From Bacilli bacterium (GTDB lineage: Bacteria; Bacillota_I; Bacilli_A; Haloplasmatales; Haloplasmataceae), in assembly GCA_012516175.1 (NCBI GenBank), contig JAAYWZ010000072.1:1-43492 (forward strand): a DNA stretch of 43,492 bases, read 5' to 3'. A program made the position numbers and the translations under genes. Below are positions 8,143-16,941 of this stretch, one piece after another. The stretch's first letter is position 1; every line of letters starts with the position of its first letter. Under the pieces are notes generated by a model that made no database searches, was not told the origin of the DNA, and saw only the letters and a program-made list of their open reading frames with translations.

Positions 8143-10212
8143 TTATTTTCTTCTTTTTCTACCTTTTAATAGTAAGTATATGCCCAGTGCACCTAATGCA
8201 TATTTCGCATACTTGCGATAATCAGGTTTTTCCTTTTCAATAACAGTAATTTCGCCAACCGTCTTTTCATTAGAATATAGGACCATAGTGGATAATTCTG
8301 GCACTATAACTTCATTACCAGAAAATTTCTTTAAGACTTCCGTTCCAGCTTTTTCCTCATCGACAATAATATTCCAGATACCAAAGTGGGGTAATCTGAA
8401 TTTCACTTCACTGGAGTTCGCATTAAAGATGACAACGATATCAGCGTAACTATCACCATTCGCGTTATCAGTAATATTATAGGCAATAGTATTAGTAACT
8501 GGAGAACTAATAAACTTCAAATGATTTCTAATCATTTCTGCTTTAGTCATTCGAAATGCAGGATGTTTTTTCCTTAACTCGATTAAACCACGATAATATT
8601 CAAATAGCTCAAAATGGTCATATTTACTATTCCAAACAATCTGATTGATAAAGTCTGGTGATTGGAAAGAATTATCATCACCATTCTTCGTCCTTAACAT
8701 TTCTTCACCCGCCATGAAGAAAGGGATACCTTGGCTTAATAAAACAATCGCATTAGCCATTTTCGCCATTTTAATGCGGGTATTCATGTCTAAATCTTCA
8801 GTAGTTTCAGCAATTTTATCAAATAAACACAAGTTTTCATGATAAGATGCATAATTAACTACTTGGTTAGGTTGACTAGCCCAAGGTTCTTTAGAGTAGA
8901 TAACTTTTTCATAATTTACCTCAGGATGTTCTATACCACCCACCACCGTAGATTTAATTGATTCTTCAAAGCCAATACCACCATTGACAAAGCCTGGTTC
9001 TTTAGCGTATTGCGGATCACCCTTAATCCCATCACGACCATCATCATTGAAGGCAGCAACTCTAGGTAAGCGTTTAATATTCTCTCTAATAGCTTGTTTC
9101 ATTCTTGGTAAGATACTCTCACCTTTAGTGATGCCATGCCCAAAAATCATAATGGTGGGGTCAATCTTATCAAGTTCACTCCTAATAAGATTCATCGTTT
9201 CAATATCGATTAAGCCCATTTGGTCAAAACAGAAACCATCAATATGGTATTCTTTTGCATAAAACTTAACGCAATCAACAAGATATTTTCTAACCATAGG
9301 GCGTTCTGTCGCTAGTTCATTCCCAAAACCTGAACCATTCGCGAAGTTACCATCTTCAATCATGCGATAAAAGTAACCAGGAAAGGTTTTATATAGGGAT
9401 GATTCTTTAGTAAAATAAGTGTGACTGAAGACCATATCCATAATAACACGGATCTTGCTTTGGTGAAGAGCTTTGACTAACTCTTTAAATTCCCTAATCC
9501 TAGTTACTCCATCGATGGGATTAGTTGAATAAGAGCCTTCAACACAAAAATAATTGGTAGGATTATAGCCCCAATTATAATCAGGAGTATCTTTTGTTTC
9601 ATCTATGGCACCAAAATCAGTCACTGGTAATAAAAGAACATGTGTTATACCTAATTCAATTAGATGATCTAACCCTGTAGTAAGTCCTTCGGGACTACGT
9701 GTGCCATGTTGCACTAAACCTAAGAACTTACCAGGGTGTAATACATTTGCGGTCTTATGAATTGTTAAATCGCGAATATGCGCTTCATATATTATCGCAT
9801 CAGTTGTATTAATTAAAGTTGGTCTTTCATCTTCTAAGAAACCTTCGGGATTAGTTCTACTTAAATCAACCACCATTCCCCGTTCGCCATTAACACCACA
9901 AGCTTTCGCATAGATATCAATAGTTTCAAACTTACCTTGCGGTGATTCAATCTCATAAGTATAAAAAACCCCATGTAAATCATCTTTTACTTCGACAAAC
10001 CAAGTACCATTAACGTCTTTTTCCATCTTTATTTTGTCATAGGGTTTACTCTTATATCCTTTATCATATAAAAACAACGTTACTTTCGTTGCGATTGGGC
10101 TCCAAACCCGAAAAGTAGTTTTTTCTTTCGTATAGATAGCGCCTAAATCATCACCATCATAGTAATATTGGTCATTAAATTCATCGGTATCAAAGATCCG
10201 TGGATTAATCAT
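8143..10212 (-). CDS. Pullulanase-family (CBM48 + GH13_14) protein with degenerate active site and hydrophobic C-terminal tail
   Basis: Homologous to type I pullulanases, which debranch alpha-1,6 links. An N-terminal carbohydrate-binding CBM48 domain (residues about 20-120) is followed by the pullulanase hallmark YNWGYNPTNYF. The catalytic regions are altered: region II reads GFCFDQMG (the near-invariant Arg is Cys328; nucleophile Asp330 kept), region III reads FGHGIT (acid Glu replaced by His359), region IV reads YHEN (stabiliser Asp replaced by Glu459) and region I reads DMVFSH (Asn to Ser). There is no signal peptide. The last 25 residues hold YALGALGIYLLL then KGRKRRK, a short membrane-seeking tail. 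The frame is intact and it has its own promoter and terminator, so it is expressed, probably as a non-catalytic or altered protein. Confidence 0.85.
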   Translation of the reverse strand: MINPRIFDTDEFNDQYYYDGDDLGAIYTKEKTTFRVWSPIATKVTLFLYDKGYKSKPYDKIKMEKDVNGTWFVEVKDDLHGVFYTYEIESPQGKFETIDIYAKACGVNGERGMVVDLSRTNPEGFLEDERPTLINTTDAIIYEAHIRDLTIHKTANVLHPGKFLGLVQHGTRSPEGLTTGLDHLIELGITHVLLLPVTDFGAIDETKDTPDYNWGYNPTNYFCVEGSYSTNPIDGVTRIREFKELVKALHQSKIRVIMDMVFSHTYFTKESSLYKTFPGYFYRMIEDGNFANGSGFGNELATERPMVRKYLVDCVKFYAKEYHIDGFCFDQMGLIDIETMNLIRSELDKIDPTIMIFGHGITKGESILPRMKQAIRENIKRLPRVAAFNDDGRDGIKGDPQYAKEPGFVNGGIGFEESIKSTVVGGIEHPEVNYEKVIYSKEPWASQPNQVVNYASYHENLCLFDKIAETTEDLDMNTRIKMAKMANAIVLLSQGIPFFMAGEEMLRTKNGDDNSFQSPDFINQIVWNSKYDHFELFEYYRGLIELRKKHPAFRMTKAEMIRNHLKFISSPVTNTIAYNITDNANGDSYADIVVIFNANSSEVKFRLPHFGIWNIIVDEEKAGTEVLKKFSGNEVIVPELSTMVLYSNEKTVGEITVIEKEKPDYRKYAKYALGALGIYLLLKGRKRRK

Positions 10213-10243
10213 CGTTTCACCTACTTTTTCAGTCTATATATTA

Positions 10244-10272
10244 ATATTACACAAAATCACCTTTTTTTTCAA
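10244..10272 (-). promoter_or_regulatory. Sigma-A promoter of the pullulanase-like gene
   Basis: Minus strand TTGAAA (10267-10272), 17-base spacer, TAATAT (10244-10249), 31 bases before the start codon, which has a TAGGTG ribosome site. Confidence 0.6.
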
Positions 10273-10309
10273 TAAAAAGTAAATAATTTAGTTTTCGGGA
10301 TACAAATGC

Positions 10310-10759
10310 TTATAAGTCACGTTTCATCAAATAGGCATCTTCACCATTTTCATAATAGCGTCTTCTTACGCCGACAATTTCAAATAGATGCTTTTTGTAG
10401 AAATTTAAAGCTTTAATATTACTTACTCGTACTTCTAATGTTATATTACGACATCCTAATTCCTTTACATAGTTTATTAAAAATTCCATCATTTTATCGC
10501 CATAACCACGTCCCTGATAATTAGGATGGACAGCTATTGTGGTTATTTGCACATCCTCAAAGATAATCCAGATGCCAAAATAGCCAATAATTGTATTATC
10601 GAGTATCAACTTATAATACTCACTATAAGGGTGATGTTGAAAGTCATATATGAATAAATCAATTGGATACGGATAAAGAAAAGCCCTATTCTCAATTTCC
10701 ATTATCGCATTGAAATCATTCACATCTTCAACTCTATGAATTGAAACATTATCACTCAT
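10310..10759 (-). CDS. rimI: Ribosomal protein S18 alanine N-acetyltransferase RimI
   Basis: GNAT-fold acetyltransferase of 149 residues that modifies the N-terminal Ala of protein S18, or acts as a related protein N-acetyltransferase. The acetyl-CoA loop is visible as VHPNYQGRGYGDKMM, preceded by the ITTIAV beta-4 strand and followed by ITLEVRVSNIKALNFYKK, the classic RimI block, then YYENGEDAYLMKR. The start ATG overlaps the tsaB stop (ATGA), so the two are translationally coupled. The tsaE-tsaB-rimI order is common in Bacillota and supports the name. Confidence 0.92.
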   Translation of the reverse strand: MSDNVSIHRVEDVNDFNAIMEIENRAFLYPYPIDLFIYDFQHHPYSEYYKLILDNTIIGYFGIWIIFEDVQITTIAVHPNYQGRGYGDKMMEFLINYVKELGCRNITLEVRVSNIKALNFYKKHLFEIVGVRRRYYENGEDAYLMKRDL

Positions 10760-11409
10760 TTTAAATTCAGTTCCGCCTCAGCTTTCCGCTTATAACTAGG
10801 GACAAAAGTATGAACATTATCTACTAACGTTAATGTCACATTAAACACACATTTAGGATTAAAATAATCTGATACCTTTAAGTAAGTAAATTGAGTGTCA
10901 GTTAAGTTTACCTCACCTAATCCCACAACTAAAACATCTTCTGATATATTCTGCTTTACATTTTCCAATAATTCAGAGAAACTATATAATTGGTCTGGAT
11001 AAATGGGGACTAACCTATTTTGCTTAACATGATATAAAGCTCCGAACACATTTCCACGACGAGCATCTATGATGGGCATAATATACATCCCTTTATCAAT
11101 AAAACTACTAGCCATGAGTTCTAGAGTAGATACTTTATATAAAGGGATGTTTAAAGCATAACTTAGGGTTTTCGCAACCGTTACCCCAATCCTTACACCA
11201 GTATAACTACCTGGTCCTTCAGTTACAATTAACCGATCTATTTCACTAATATCAAAGTGATTTCTCGCAAGTAAATTATCTAAATTAGGCATTAAGAGAG
11301 TTGAATGATCCCGCTTTATGATTTCATAATGATAATCAATGACTTTATCATCTTCTGTTAAAATAAGGATTAATGCTTCTGTCGATGTATCAATCAATAA
11401 ACTTTTCAC
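10756..11409 (-). CDS. tsaB: tRNA threonylcarbamoyladenosine biosynthesis protein TsaB
   Basis: Non-catalytic partner of TsaD in the complex that makes t6A37 on ANN-decoding tRNAs. The ASKHA fold is shown by LLIDTSTEALIL at the N-terminus and GPGSYTGVRIGVTVAKTL. I chose the GTG at 11409 (VKSLLIDTST) because TsaB proteins begin directly with this strand and because GAGGTG lies 8 bases upstream; a longer in-frame start at 11487 would add 26 residues lying wholly within tsaE. This gives 217 residues. It overlaps tsaE by 20 bases and rimI by 4. tsaD is not in the window. Confidence 0.93.
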   Translation of the reverse strand: MKSLLIDTSTEALILILTEDDKVIDYHYEIIKRDHSTLLMPNLDNLLARNHFDISEIDRLIVTEGPGSYTGVRIGVTVAKTLSYALNIPLYKVSTLELMASSFIDKGMYIMPIIDARRGNVFGALYHVKQNRLVPIYPDQLYSFSELLENVKQNISEDVLVVGLGEVNLTDTQFTYLKVSDYFNPKCVFNVTLTLVDNVHTFVPSYKRKAEAELNLK

Positions 11410-11857
11410 GTTTGAGCACCTCACAGATATTTTCATACTTTTCGCCTTGCGGATTGAATTGGAATATTCGTTTATTTCCTTCAGCATAAATGTAAATCTC
11501 TAATCTTTCCTTTGGTAATTGGCTCATAATCTTTTTTGCCCACTCAATAACGGTAACACCATCACCAAAGAAATATTCATCAAATCCTAAATCTTCATTT
11601 TCATTTTCAATGCGGTAAACATCCATATGATATAAAGGTAATTTCCCATCATACTCTTTAATAATGGTGAATGTAGGACTATTGATTACTGATTTTACTC
11701 CTAAAGCTTCACCTAACCCTTTCGTAAAAGTGGTTTTACCTGCGCCTAAATCACCTTCTAAACAGATTACAGCGGCGGGAAATAATAGTTTTCCTAAAGC
11801 ATGGGCTAGTTTATAGGTATCTTCTAAAGAATTTATTTCAACTTGATACTTCTTCAT
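11390..11857 (-). CDS. tsaE: tRNA threonylcarbamoyladenosine biosynthesis ATPase TsaE
   Basis: P-loop ATPase that drives turnover of the TsaB-TsaD complex in t6A synthesis. Walker A is LEGDLGAGKTTFTKGLGEALG, followed by the family block SPTFTIIKEY, YHMDVYRIE and VIEWAKKI. I chose the second ATG (11857) because AAAGG sits at proper spacing; the ATG at 11866 would start inside the ribosome site. 155 residues, normal for TsaE. First gene of the tsaE-tsaB-rimI operon, with a sigma-A promoter just upstream. Confidence 0.95.
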   Translation of the reverse strand: MKKYQVEINSLEDTYKLAHALGKLLFPAAVICLEGDLGAGKTTFTKGLGEALGVKSVINSPTFTIIKEYDGKLPLYHMDVYRIENENEDLGFDEYFFGDGVTVIEWAKKIMSQLPKERLEIYIYAEGNKRIFQFNPQGEKYENICEVLKREKFID

Positions 11858-11885
11858 AATAATCATCCTTTTCTAAACTTCTTAT

Positions 11886-11915
11886 ATTATAACGCAAACT
11901 TTCTCCCAAACGCAA
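11886..11915 (-). promoter_or_regulatory. Sigma-A promoter of tsaE-tsaB-rimI
   Basis: Minus strand TTGCGT (11910-11915), 18-base spacer and perfect TATAAT (11886-11891), 28 bases before the tsaE start. Confidence 0.6.
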
Positions 11916-11947
11916 CAATTATCCCATAAAGCTCACATACATAAGTG

Positions 11948-11973
11948 AAAAATTACTCCCTTATGGGAGTAAT
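11948..11973 (-). terminator. Terminator overlapping the 3' end of cwlD
   Basis: Stem ATTACTCCC/GGGAGTAAT (11965-11973 with 11952-11960), loop ATAA, then a T run. The cwlD stop codon lies in the loop, so coding and terminator sequence overlap. Confidence 0.85.
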
Positions 11974-12644
11974 TCGTCCATATAAAGATTATTGATGCAT
12001 TTGATGATACCAAGAAAGAGTGCATAAGCAACTTTATCCTGATAATGTGGGTTATTTAAGTCCCTAGCTTCATCGGGATTAGAAAGGAATCCGATTTCAA
12101 CTAATACACCTGGTTTAGTCACATTCTTAAATAAATATAAAGTTTTTACTTCTTTAGCTTTTCTAGTGGTATTCTGTAAATATTCAACTAAGCTTTCTTG
12201 GATACAATTCGCTAAGATCTTATTCTCAGGATAACTGTCATAATAGAATGTTTGTGCCCCCCGCCATCTCGTATCAGGTATAGCGTTCATATGAATCGAG
12301 ATAAACAAATCCGCGTCTGACTTATTGATCATTTCTATCCGCTTATCTAAATCCCGCTTCTTCTTAGTGCCATTACCAGGTGTCACAAAGTCACGATCAT
12401 CAGTTCTTGTCATCAAAACTTTGACACCAGCAGTTTCTAGATAAGTGCGTAGCCTTAGTCCAATAGTTAAATTTAAATCTTTCTCAACAAGACCATTAGC
12501 TTTCGCACCACCATCATAACCTCCATGACCAGGATCAATATAAACAACATATTCATTCATTTTCTTTGCAGGGGCACTATTAACTGGTTGGACATTAAAC
12601 AAAAAGAAAAACATTAAGCAAATAATCGTAGTCTTGATAATCAT
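11961..12644 (-). CDS. cwlD: N-acetylmuramoyl-L-alanine amidase, CwlD type
   Basis: Exported zinc amidase (Amidase_3) that cuts the lactam-to-peptide bond of peptidoglycan; CwlD in Bacillus makes muramic-delta-lactam in spore cortex. A signal peptide covers about residues 1-23 (hydrophobic ICLMFFFLF, cleavage near NSA). Zinc and catalytic motifs: IDPGHGGYDGGA, the Glu in VEKDLNL, SIHMNA and VLVEIGFLSNP. WRGAQTFYY and the 227-residue single-domain layout without cell-wall binding repeats resemble CwlD more than autolysins. It implies a peptidoglycan wall or spore cortex, which argues against a wall-less mollicute. A general amidase role is the alternative. Confidence 0.85.
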   Translation of the reverse strand: MIIKTTIICLMFFFLFNVQPVNSAPAKKMNEYVVYIDPGHGGYDGGAKANGLVEKDLNLTIGLRLRTYLETAGVKVLMTRTDDRDFVTPGNGTKKKRDLDKRIEMINKSDADLFISIHMNAIPDTRWRGAQTFYYDSYPENKILANCIQESLVEYLQNTTRKAKEVKTLYLFKNVTKPGVLVEIGFLSNPDEARDLNNPHYQDKVAYALFLGIIKCINNLYMDELLP

Positions 12645-12696
12645 GTTATCACCTACTACTATTATTTGTTAATGTTTTCGAGATAAACGATGTAAA

Positions 12697-14037
12697 TTAA
12701 TCCTTTAGACGTTTAGATAGAATTTCTGTTAATGCTTCAAAACCTGGTTTGCCTAATAAGGCAAACATGTTTTTCTTGTAAGCTTCAACGCCAGGTTGAT
12801 CAAAGGGGTTTACTCCTAATAAATAACCACTCATCGCACAACTCTTTTCAAAGAAGTAAACTAAATAACCAAATCCATAAGCATCTAATTGTTTTAAATT
12901 AATTACAAGATTAGGAACACCACCATCAACATGAGCAAGTACTGTGCCTTTAAAGGCATTTTTATTTACAAAATCAACAGTTTTTCCAGCAAGATAATTT
13001 AATCCATCTAAATCAGTGGCTTCTTCTTGAATAGCCAACTCATGTTTTGGTGCTTCAACATTAATAACTGTCTCAAAGATAAATCTTCTTCCTTCTTGAA
13101 TATATTGACCTAGAGAGTGTAAATCCGTAGAGAAATTAGCGGATGCTGGGAAGATACCTTTATTGTCTTTACCTTCTGATTCACCAAACAACTGTTTCCA
13201 CCATTCACCAAAGTATTGAAGACTGGGTTCATAATTTATAAGTAGTTCAACCGTTTTGCCTTTATTATAAAGAATATTACGGAGTACCGCATAAAGATAA
13301 CTGTCATTTTCTTCTAAGTATGGTGAAGCATAATCAACCATCGCTTGATATGCACCAGCAAGCATTTCTTTAATGTCAATACCCATAACCGCAATTGGTA
13401 AGAGACCAACAGCAGTTAAGACAGAGTATCTGCCACCGATATCATCGGGTACGACAAAGGTTTCATAACCTTCTTCCGAGGCAAATTTCTTTAAAGCACC
13501 TTTAGTTTTATCAGTAGTAACATAAATTCGCTTTTTAGCTTCTTCTTTACCATACTTTTCTTCAAGTAATTTCTTTAATACTCTAAATGCAATGGCTGGT
13601 TCTGTAGTTGTACCTGATTTAGAAATGACATTTAAGGAGAAATCAGTATCTTTAAGAACATCCATTAAATCATGTAGATAACTAGATGAAATATTTTGCC
13701 CAGCAAAGAGGACTTTAACATCATCTTTTAATTGATAAAAATGATGACTTAACGCTTCAATGGCTGCTTTTGCTCCTAAATAGGAACCGCCAATACCAAT
13801 TACTACTAATACTTTTGAATCACGACGAATTTTTGCCGCAGCTTTTAAGATGCGGTCGAACTCTTCTTTATCATATCGTTCTGGCCAATCAAGCCAACCT
13901 AAGAAGTCACTACCTGGTCCCTTCTTATCATGTAATAAAAAATGACATGTTTGGACAATGGACTTATAATTTAAGATTTCTTGTTCATTAATAAAAGTTA
14001 ATGCATTACGATAATCTAACTTAACATACTTTTTCAT
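12697..14037 (-). CDS. pgi: Glucose-6-phosphate isomerase
   Basis: Interconverts glucose-6-phosphate and fructose-6-phosphate in glycolysis. The family motifs are [27 protein letters not shown] (phosphate loop), [12 protein letters not shown], catalytic Glu in FGESEGKD, and [17 protein letters not shown]. The start at 14037 is preceded by AAAAGGTG at 8 bases; an in-frame GTG at 14046 overlaps that site and is less likely. It starts 5 bases after the S1-domain gene, an arrangement (yugI near pgi) also known from B. subtilis. 446 residues, normal length. Confidence 0.97.
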   Translation of the reverse strand: MKKYVKLDYRNALTFINEQEILNYKSIVQTCHFLLHDKKGPGSDFLGWLDWPERYDKEEFDRILKAAAKIRRDSKVLVVIGIGGSYLGAKAAIEALSHHFYQLKDDVKVLFAGQNISSSYLHDLMDVLKDTDFSLNVISKSGTTTEPAIAFRVLKKLLEEKYGKEEAKKRIYVTTDKTKGALKKFASEEGYETFVVPDDIGGRYSVLTAVGLLPIAVMGIDIKEMLAGAYQAMVDYASPYLEENDSYLYAVLRNILYNKGKTVELLINYEPSLQYFGEWWKQLFGESEGKDNKGIFPASANFSTDLHSLGQYIQEGRRFIFETVINVEAPKHELAIQEEATDLDGLNYLAGKTVDFVNKNAFKGTVLAHVDGGVPNLVINLKQLDAYGFGYLVYFFEKSCAMSGYLLGVNPFDQPGVEAYKKNMFALLGKPGFEALTEILSKRLKD

Positions 14038-14042
14038 CGCTA

Positions 14043-14396
14043 TCACCTTTTGCTTGTAAGTTTTTCCACCATGTTCTTTAAGTTCGCAAAGCCACTTGGT
14101 GTTTCTTCAATCGCTTTGGTTTTCTTTTTGCGGTTTTCTAAAAACCTAGTGTAATAATTTTGAGCTTGTTTCAAACTAAGTTTTGCGGTTTTATTTTCAT
14201 AATCAATTTCGAGAACTTTAACACGTACCACATCACCAATTTGAACATAATCACTTATGTCTTTTACGTATTCATCTGTTAATTCCGAGATATGAATCAA
14301 TCCATTGAAGTCCCGTCCTAAACTGACGAACACACCATATGGTTGAATACCAGTTACTCTACCTTTGATGACACTCCCTTCTTTGATTAAAGCCAT
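14043..14396 (-). CDS. yugI: S1 RNA-binding domain protein, general stress protein 13 (YugI) family
   Basis: Small ribosome- or RNA-associated protein. A single S1 domain fills residues 5-75: [48 protein letters not shown]; a basic tail follows. The start ATG (14396, MALIKEG) is set by GAGGTG upstream and by the usual N-terminus of the family; a start 9 codons earlier is possible but has no ribosome site. Co-transcribed with pgi. Polypeptides with one S1 domain of this type occur in Bacillota as YugI/GSP13; function beyond RNA binding is unclear. Confidence 0.88.
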   Translation of the reverse strand: MALIKEGSVIKGRVTGIQPYGVFVSLGRDFNGLIHISELTDEYVKDISDYVQIGDVVRVKVLEIDYENKTAKLSLKQAQNYYTRFLENRKKKTKAIEETPSGFANLKNMVEKLTSKR

Positions 14397-14462
14397 ATCA
14401 CACACCTCAATATCTAATATCACTTAAATTATATCATAAAGCCAGCAATTATCGTACCTTGA

Positions 14463-14493
14463 ACAAAAAAAATCGCGAATAAAGTCGACGATT
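14463..14493 (-). terminator. Terminator after yumC
   Basis: Minus strand hairpin AATCGTCGA-CTTTA-TTCGCGATT (14471-14493, five perfect pairs at the base and a wobble) followed by eight T. The stem overlaps the yumC stop codon. Confidence 0.6.
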
Positions 14494-15478
14494 ATTGCTT
14501 CGAACTAGTAAAAGGAACTGTCTTTTTATAGGGGTAGAGATATTGATAAATACTATTAATCGCGATGGTAGCTTCACCAAAACCACAAGTGATCATTTTA
14601 ACTTTGCCAGGGTAAATACAAGCATCACCAGCAGCATAAATTCCCGCAATATTTGTTGCTTGTTTTGAGTCGACCAGTAAGGCACGATCTTCTAAAGTTA
14701 AGTCCCAAGATTCGATTGGTCCAAGTGAGCTTAAGAATCCATATAAAACAATGACTTCATCAACAAGAAGGGTTTGTGTCTCATTCGTTTCCACATTATT
14801 TAGATAAACTTTTTTAACTTTGCCGGCCCTTCCTTCAAGGGCTGTTGCTGTAAAAGGAGTTAATACCTTAACAGTAGAATTCAACATTTCTTGGACACTT
14901 TTTTCATGAGCGCGAAACTCATGACGTCGATGAACCACTGCTACTTCTTGCGCTACAGTTTTTAACATATTAGCCCAGTCAACGGCAGAATCCCCACCAC
15001 CAAAGATAACGATACGTTTGTCTCTAAAGTTTTCCATGTTATTGACAAAATGATGGATATTAGTAAATTCTTCTTCATTTTCTAATCCTAAGGTACGTGG
15101 TTGAAAAGCACCTTTACCTGCAGTAATTAAGACTGTTTTAGAATAGTGGCATAATTTATCCGTGCAAATCTCTAAGAGATTTAACTCCTCATTTCTTCGT
15201 AAATACTCGACGCGTTCACCTAAGACAATCTCAACTGCATCTTTAACATTTTCAAGTTGGGTACTTAGATTACTGATTAATTCTTCAGCTTTAATTTGTG
15301 GAAATCCAGGAATATCGTAGATGAATTTTTCTGGATATAATGCCTGTAACTGTCCACCAAGATGGGGTAAAGCATCAATGATTTTCACCTTTAAATCCCG
15401 TAAAGCCGCATAATAGGCCGCATACATCCCTACTGGTCCTGCCCCAATAATTGTTAAGTCAAACGCTTTGTTGATCAT
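14492..15478 (-). CDS. yumC: Ferredoxin--NADP(+) reductase, thioredoxin-reductase-like (YumC type)
   Basis: FAD flavoprotein that passes electrons between NAD(P)H and ferredoxin or flavodoxin. FAD site LTIIGAGPVGMYAAYYA near the N-terminus, then LGGQLQALYPEKFIYDIPGFP, the NAD(P) site IVIFGGGDSAVDWANM followed by VVHRRHEFRAHE, and AGDACIYPGKVKMITCGFGEA at the FAD C-terminal block. There is no CxxC redox pair, which separates it from thioredoxin reductase. The start at 15478 (MINKAFDL) is preferred over 15487 since the latter overlaps AAAGG. In this anaerobe it could link the ferredoxin pool fed by PFOR to NADPH. Confidence 0.94.
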   Translation of the reverse strand: MINKAFDLTIIGAGPVGMYAAYYAALRDLKVKIIDALPHLGGQLQALYPEKFIYDIPGFPQIKAEELISNLSTQLENVKDAVEIVLGERVEYLRRNEELNLLEICTDKLCHYSKTVLITAGKGAFQPRTLGLENEEEFTNIHHFVNNMENFRDKRIVIFGGGDSAVDWANMLKTVAQEVAVVHRRHEFRAHEKSVQEMLNSTVKVLTPFTATALEGRAGKVKKVYLNNVETNETQTLLVDEVIVLYGFLSSLGPIESWDLTLEDRALLVDSKQATNIAGIYAAGDACIYPGKVKMITCGFGEATIAINSIYQYLYPYKKTVPFTSSKQ

Positions 15479-15506
15479 GCTCTCCATCCTTTACACTGTA
15501 AGATTA

Positions 15507-15995
15507 TTATTTAGTATGCGCAATTCTTCCTGCCGCTGCCGCCGCAATTGCACCCACAATATCATCAAGGAAAGTGTTACAACGTTCATGGTTTTTACTC
15601 TTGTCATTGATATCTTTTAAGATACCAACCTTTAATTTATCAACATAACCATAATTGGTTAAGCCAATGGATCCATAAACATTTATGATTGAATAAGCTA
15701 AGACTTCATCAATACCGTATAAACTATAATCATTCATTAGAATTGACCGTAATGGCTCCTTAATATGACCTTGTTCTGCCATCATATCAAGATTAATACC
15801 AGTTAACACCGCATTGATGACTTCTCGTTTTGACAAAACATGATTAACATGTTCTAAACAGTATTCTAAAGTAATATCATCATAATATTGAGTTTGAATT
15901 TCTAAGGTAATCTTAGCGATATCCTCTAAGGTAACACCTCTTTGGGCTAGTAGGTCAATCGCTACTTGTTTAAGTTCATTATAATCTACTTTCAT
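15507..15995 (-). CDS. yutG: Phosphatidylglycerophosphatase A family protein (YutG)
   Basis: PgpA-family protein of 162 residues. The family block is seen as GSIGLTNYGYVDKLKVGIL and the Asp/Asn-rich metal motif near NTFLDDIVGAIAAAAAGRI. In B. subtilis YutG lies in the same yum/yut neighbourhood as yumC, yutI, yutF and yutD, as here. PgpA enzymes dephosphorylate phosphatidylglycerophosphate, but this soluble Bacillota branch has few membrane segments and its role is uncertain. The start at 15995 follows AAAGGTGG; a GTG at 16007 overlaps that site. Confidence 0.82.
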   Translation of the reverse strand: MKVDYNELKQVAIDLLAQRGVTLEDIAKITLEIQTQYYDDITLEYCLEHVNHVLSKREVINAVLTGINLDMMAEQGHIKEPLRSILMNDYSLYGIDEVLAYSIINVYGSIGLTNYGYVDKLKVGILKDINDKSKNHERCNTFLDDIVGAIAAAAAGRIAHTK

Positions 15996-16061
15996 TTTTT
16001 CATCCACCTTTCAAATATCTCTTATTCTATCTGCATATAATTAATTGAAGGGATTGATATT

Positions 16062-16502
16062 ATGGAAGATAAAGAACTTAGTCTAATTCAGTATTTTAAC
16101 TACGACTTAGAAGTTCTCTTAGATGAATTTAATAATTACTATTCTCTTAAGTATAATCAACTTCCACTTTATATTCAAGCCCTCTATTTATATTTTTCAC
16201 ATCTTGCGGAAAATAGTTTAGAATTATTAATAAAGAATCAATTTAACTATAAACAAGCTTATGATATTGTCAATGTCCCCCGAATTTATAAAAAACACTT
16301 TACCGAAGCAGAAATCCACAGTTACTTAAAAAGTTATCGTCCCCGTGGGGAAATCTTTTACGGTTTAATTGGTTATCCCTTATACTTCTTTGAAGCTTTT
16401 CTTGATTATATCAGATATGAACATGAAAAACGAATTCATAAAATACTTACGAATATCCCCATCATCGAGGACAATTTACGGTTAATTCGTAAACTATTAT
16501 AA
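16062..16502 (+). CDS. Hypothetical protein, possible remnant or short relative of YutH
   Basis: A 146-residue protein, alone on the plus strand among minus-strand genes, with ribosome site AAGGG 9 bases before ATG. No signal peptide or clear membrane segment; rich in Tyr, Leu, Asn and Glu and probably all helical. I do not recognise a family with certainty. It lies between yutG and yutI, the place of yutH in B. subtilis. The C-terminal pattern with SYRPRGEIFYGLIGYPLYFFEAFLDYI followed by a helical end is loosely like the end of CotS/YutH kinase-like spore proteins, but the kinase N-terminal part is absent. That link is a guess. Confidence 0.6.
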   Translation: MEDKELSLIQYFNYDLEVLLDEFNNYYSLKYNQLPLYIQALYLYFSHLAENSLELLIKNQFNYKQAYDIVNVPRIYKKHFTEAEIHSYLKSYRPRGEIFYGLIGYPLYFFEAFLDYIRYEHEKRIHKILTNIPIIEDNLRLIRKLL

Positions 16503-16529
16503 AAAAGTTTCCAAGTATAACTTGGAAAC
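16501..16529 (-). terminator. Terminator after the NifU-like gene
   Basis: Perfect 9-bp stem GTTTCCAAG (16507-16515) / CTTGGAAAC (16521-16529), 5-base loop, followed on the minus strand by six T (16501-16506). The plus-strand gene ends in the same T run, so the convergent 3' ends are fused to one hairpin. Confidence 0.85.
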
Positions 16530-16532
16530 ATA

Positions 16533-16763
16533 TTAAGAGACTTGTTCAACCGCAATGACTCCTGGTACTTCTTCCACCAAGATTTGTTCGATTACATCGT
16601 TAATTGTTGAACCAGCAGCACTACAACCAACACATGCACCTAATAAACGGACATACACGATGCCATCTTCAAAGCGAAGAAACTCAACATCGCCACCATC
16701 CCGTTGAATATAAGGACGAATTTTACCGAGGATTTCAATGATTAGTTTTTCTGTATCGCTCAA
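16533..16763 (-). CDS. yutI: NifU C-terminal-domain iron-sulfur carrier (YutI)
   Basis: A 76-residue Nfu-type protein that carries or delivers Fe-S clusters. The core is IRPYIQRDGGDVEFL and the cluster motif CVGCSAAGST with its CxxC, ending in VPGVIAVEQ. There is no ATG at the N-terminus: three in-frame TTG codons follow AAAAGGAG. The third (16763, LSDTEK) has correct spacing of 9 bases and is chosen; the first overlaps the ribosome site. Works with the SUF system 5 kb away. Confidence 0.92.
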   Translation of the reverse strand: MSDTEKLIIEILGKIRPYIQRDGGDVEFLRFEDGIVYVRLLGACVGCSAAGSTINDVIEQILVEEVPGVIAVEQVS

Positions 16764-16907
16764 TGACAACAACTCCTTTTCATTGTACCTTTTTATTATA
16801 TAGCGGATACTTTAAAAAGTCTACTAAAATACATAGGGTAAATCTAAACCTACTTTATTTTATGTTAATAAGTAAGATAAATACTTTTTATTCACTAGCA
16901 ATACCTA

Positions 16908-16941
16908 GTAAAAAAGTGCTTATTCTCGCAATAAGCACTTT
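16908..16941 (-). terminator. Terminator after yutF
   Basis: Perfect 11-bp stem AAGTGCTTATT (16914-16924)/AATAAGCACTT (16930-16940) with 5-base loop and a T run on the minus strand (16909-16913). It follows the yutF stop directly. Confidence 0.88.

Noticed and set aside
10756-11487. Longer TsaB starting at 11487
   Set aside because: The extra 26 residues lie inside tsaE and have no counterpart in the family, while a GTG with GAGGTG fits the family start.
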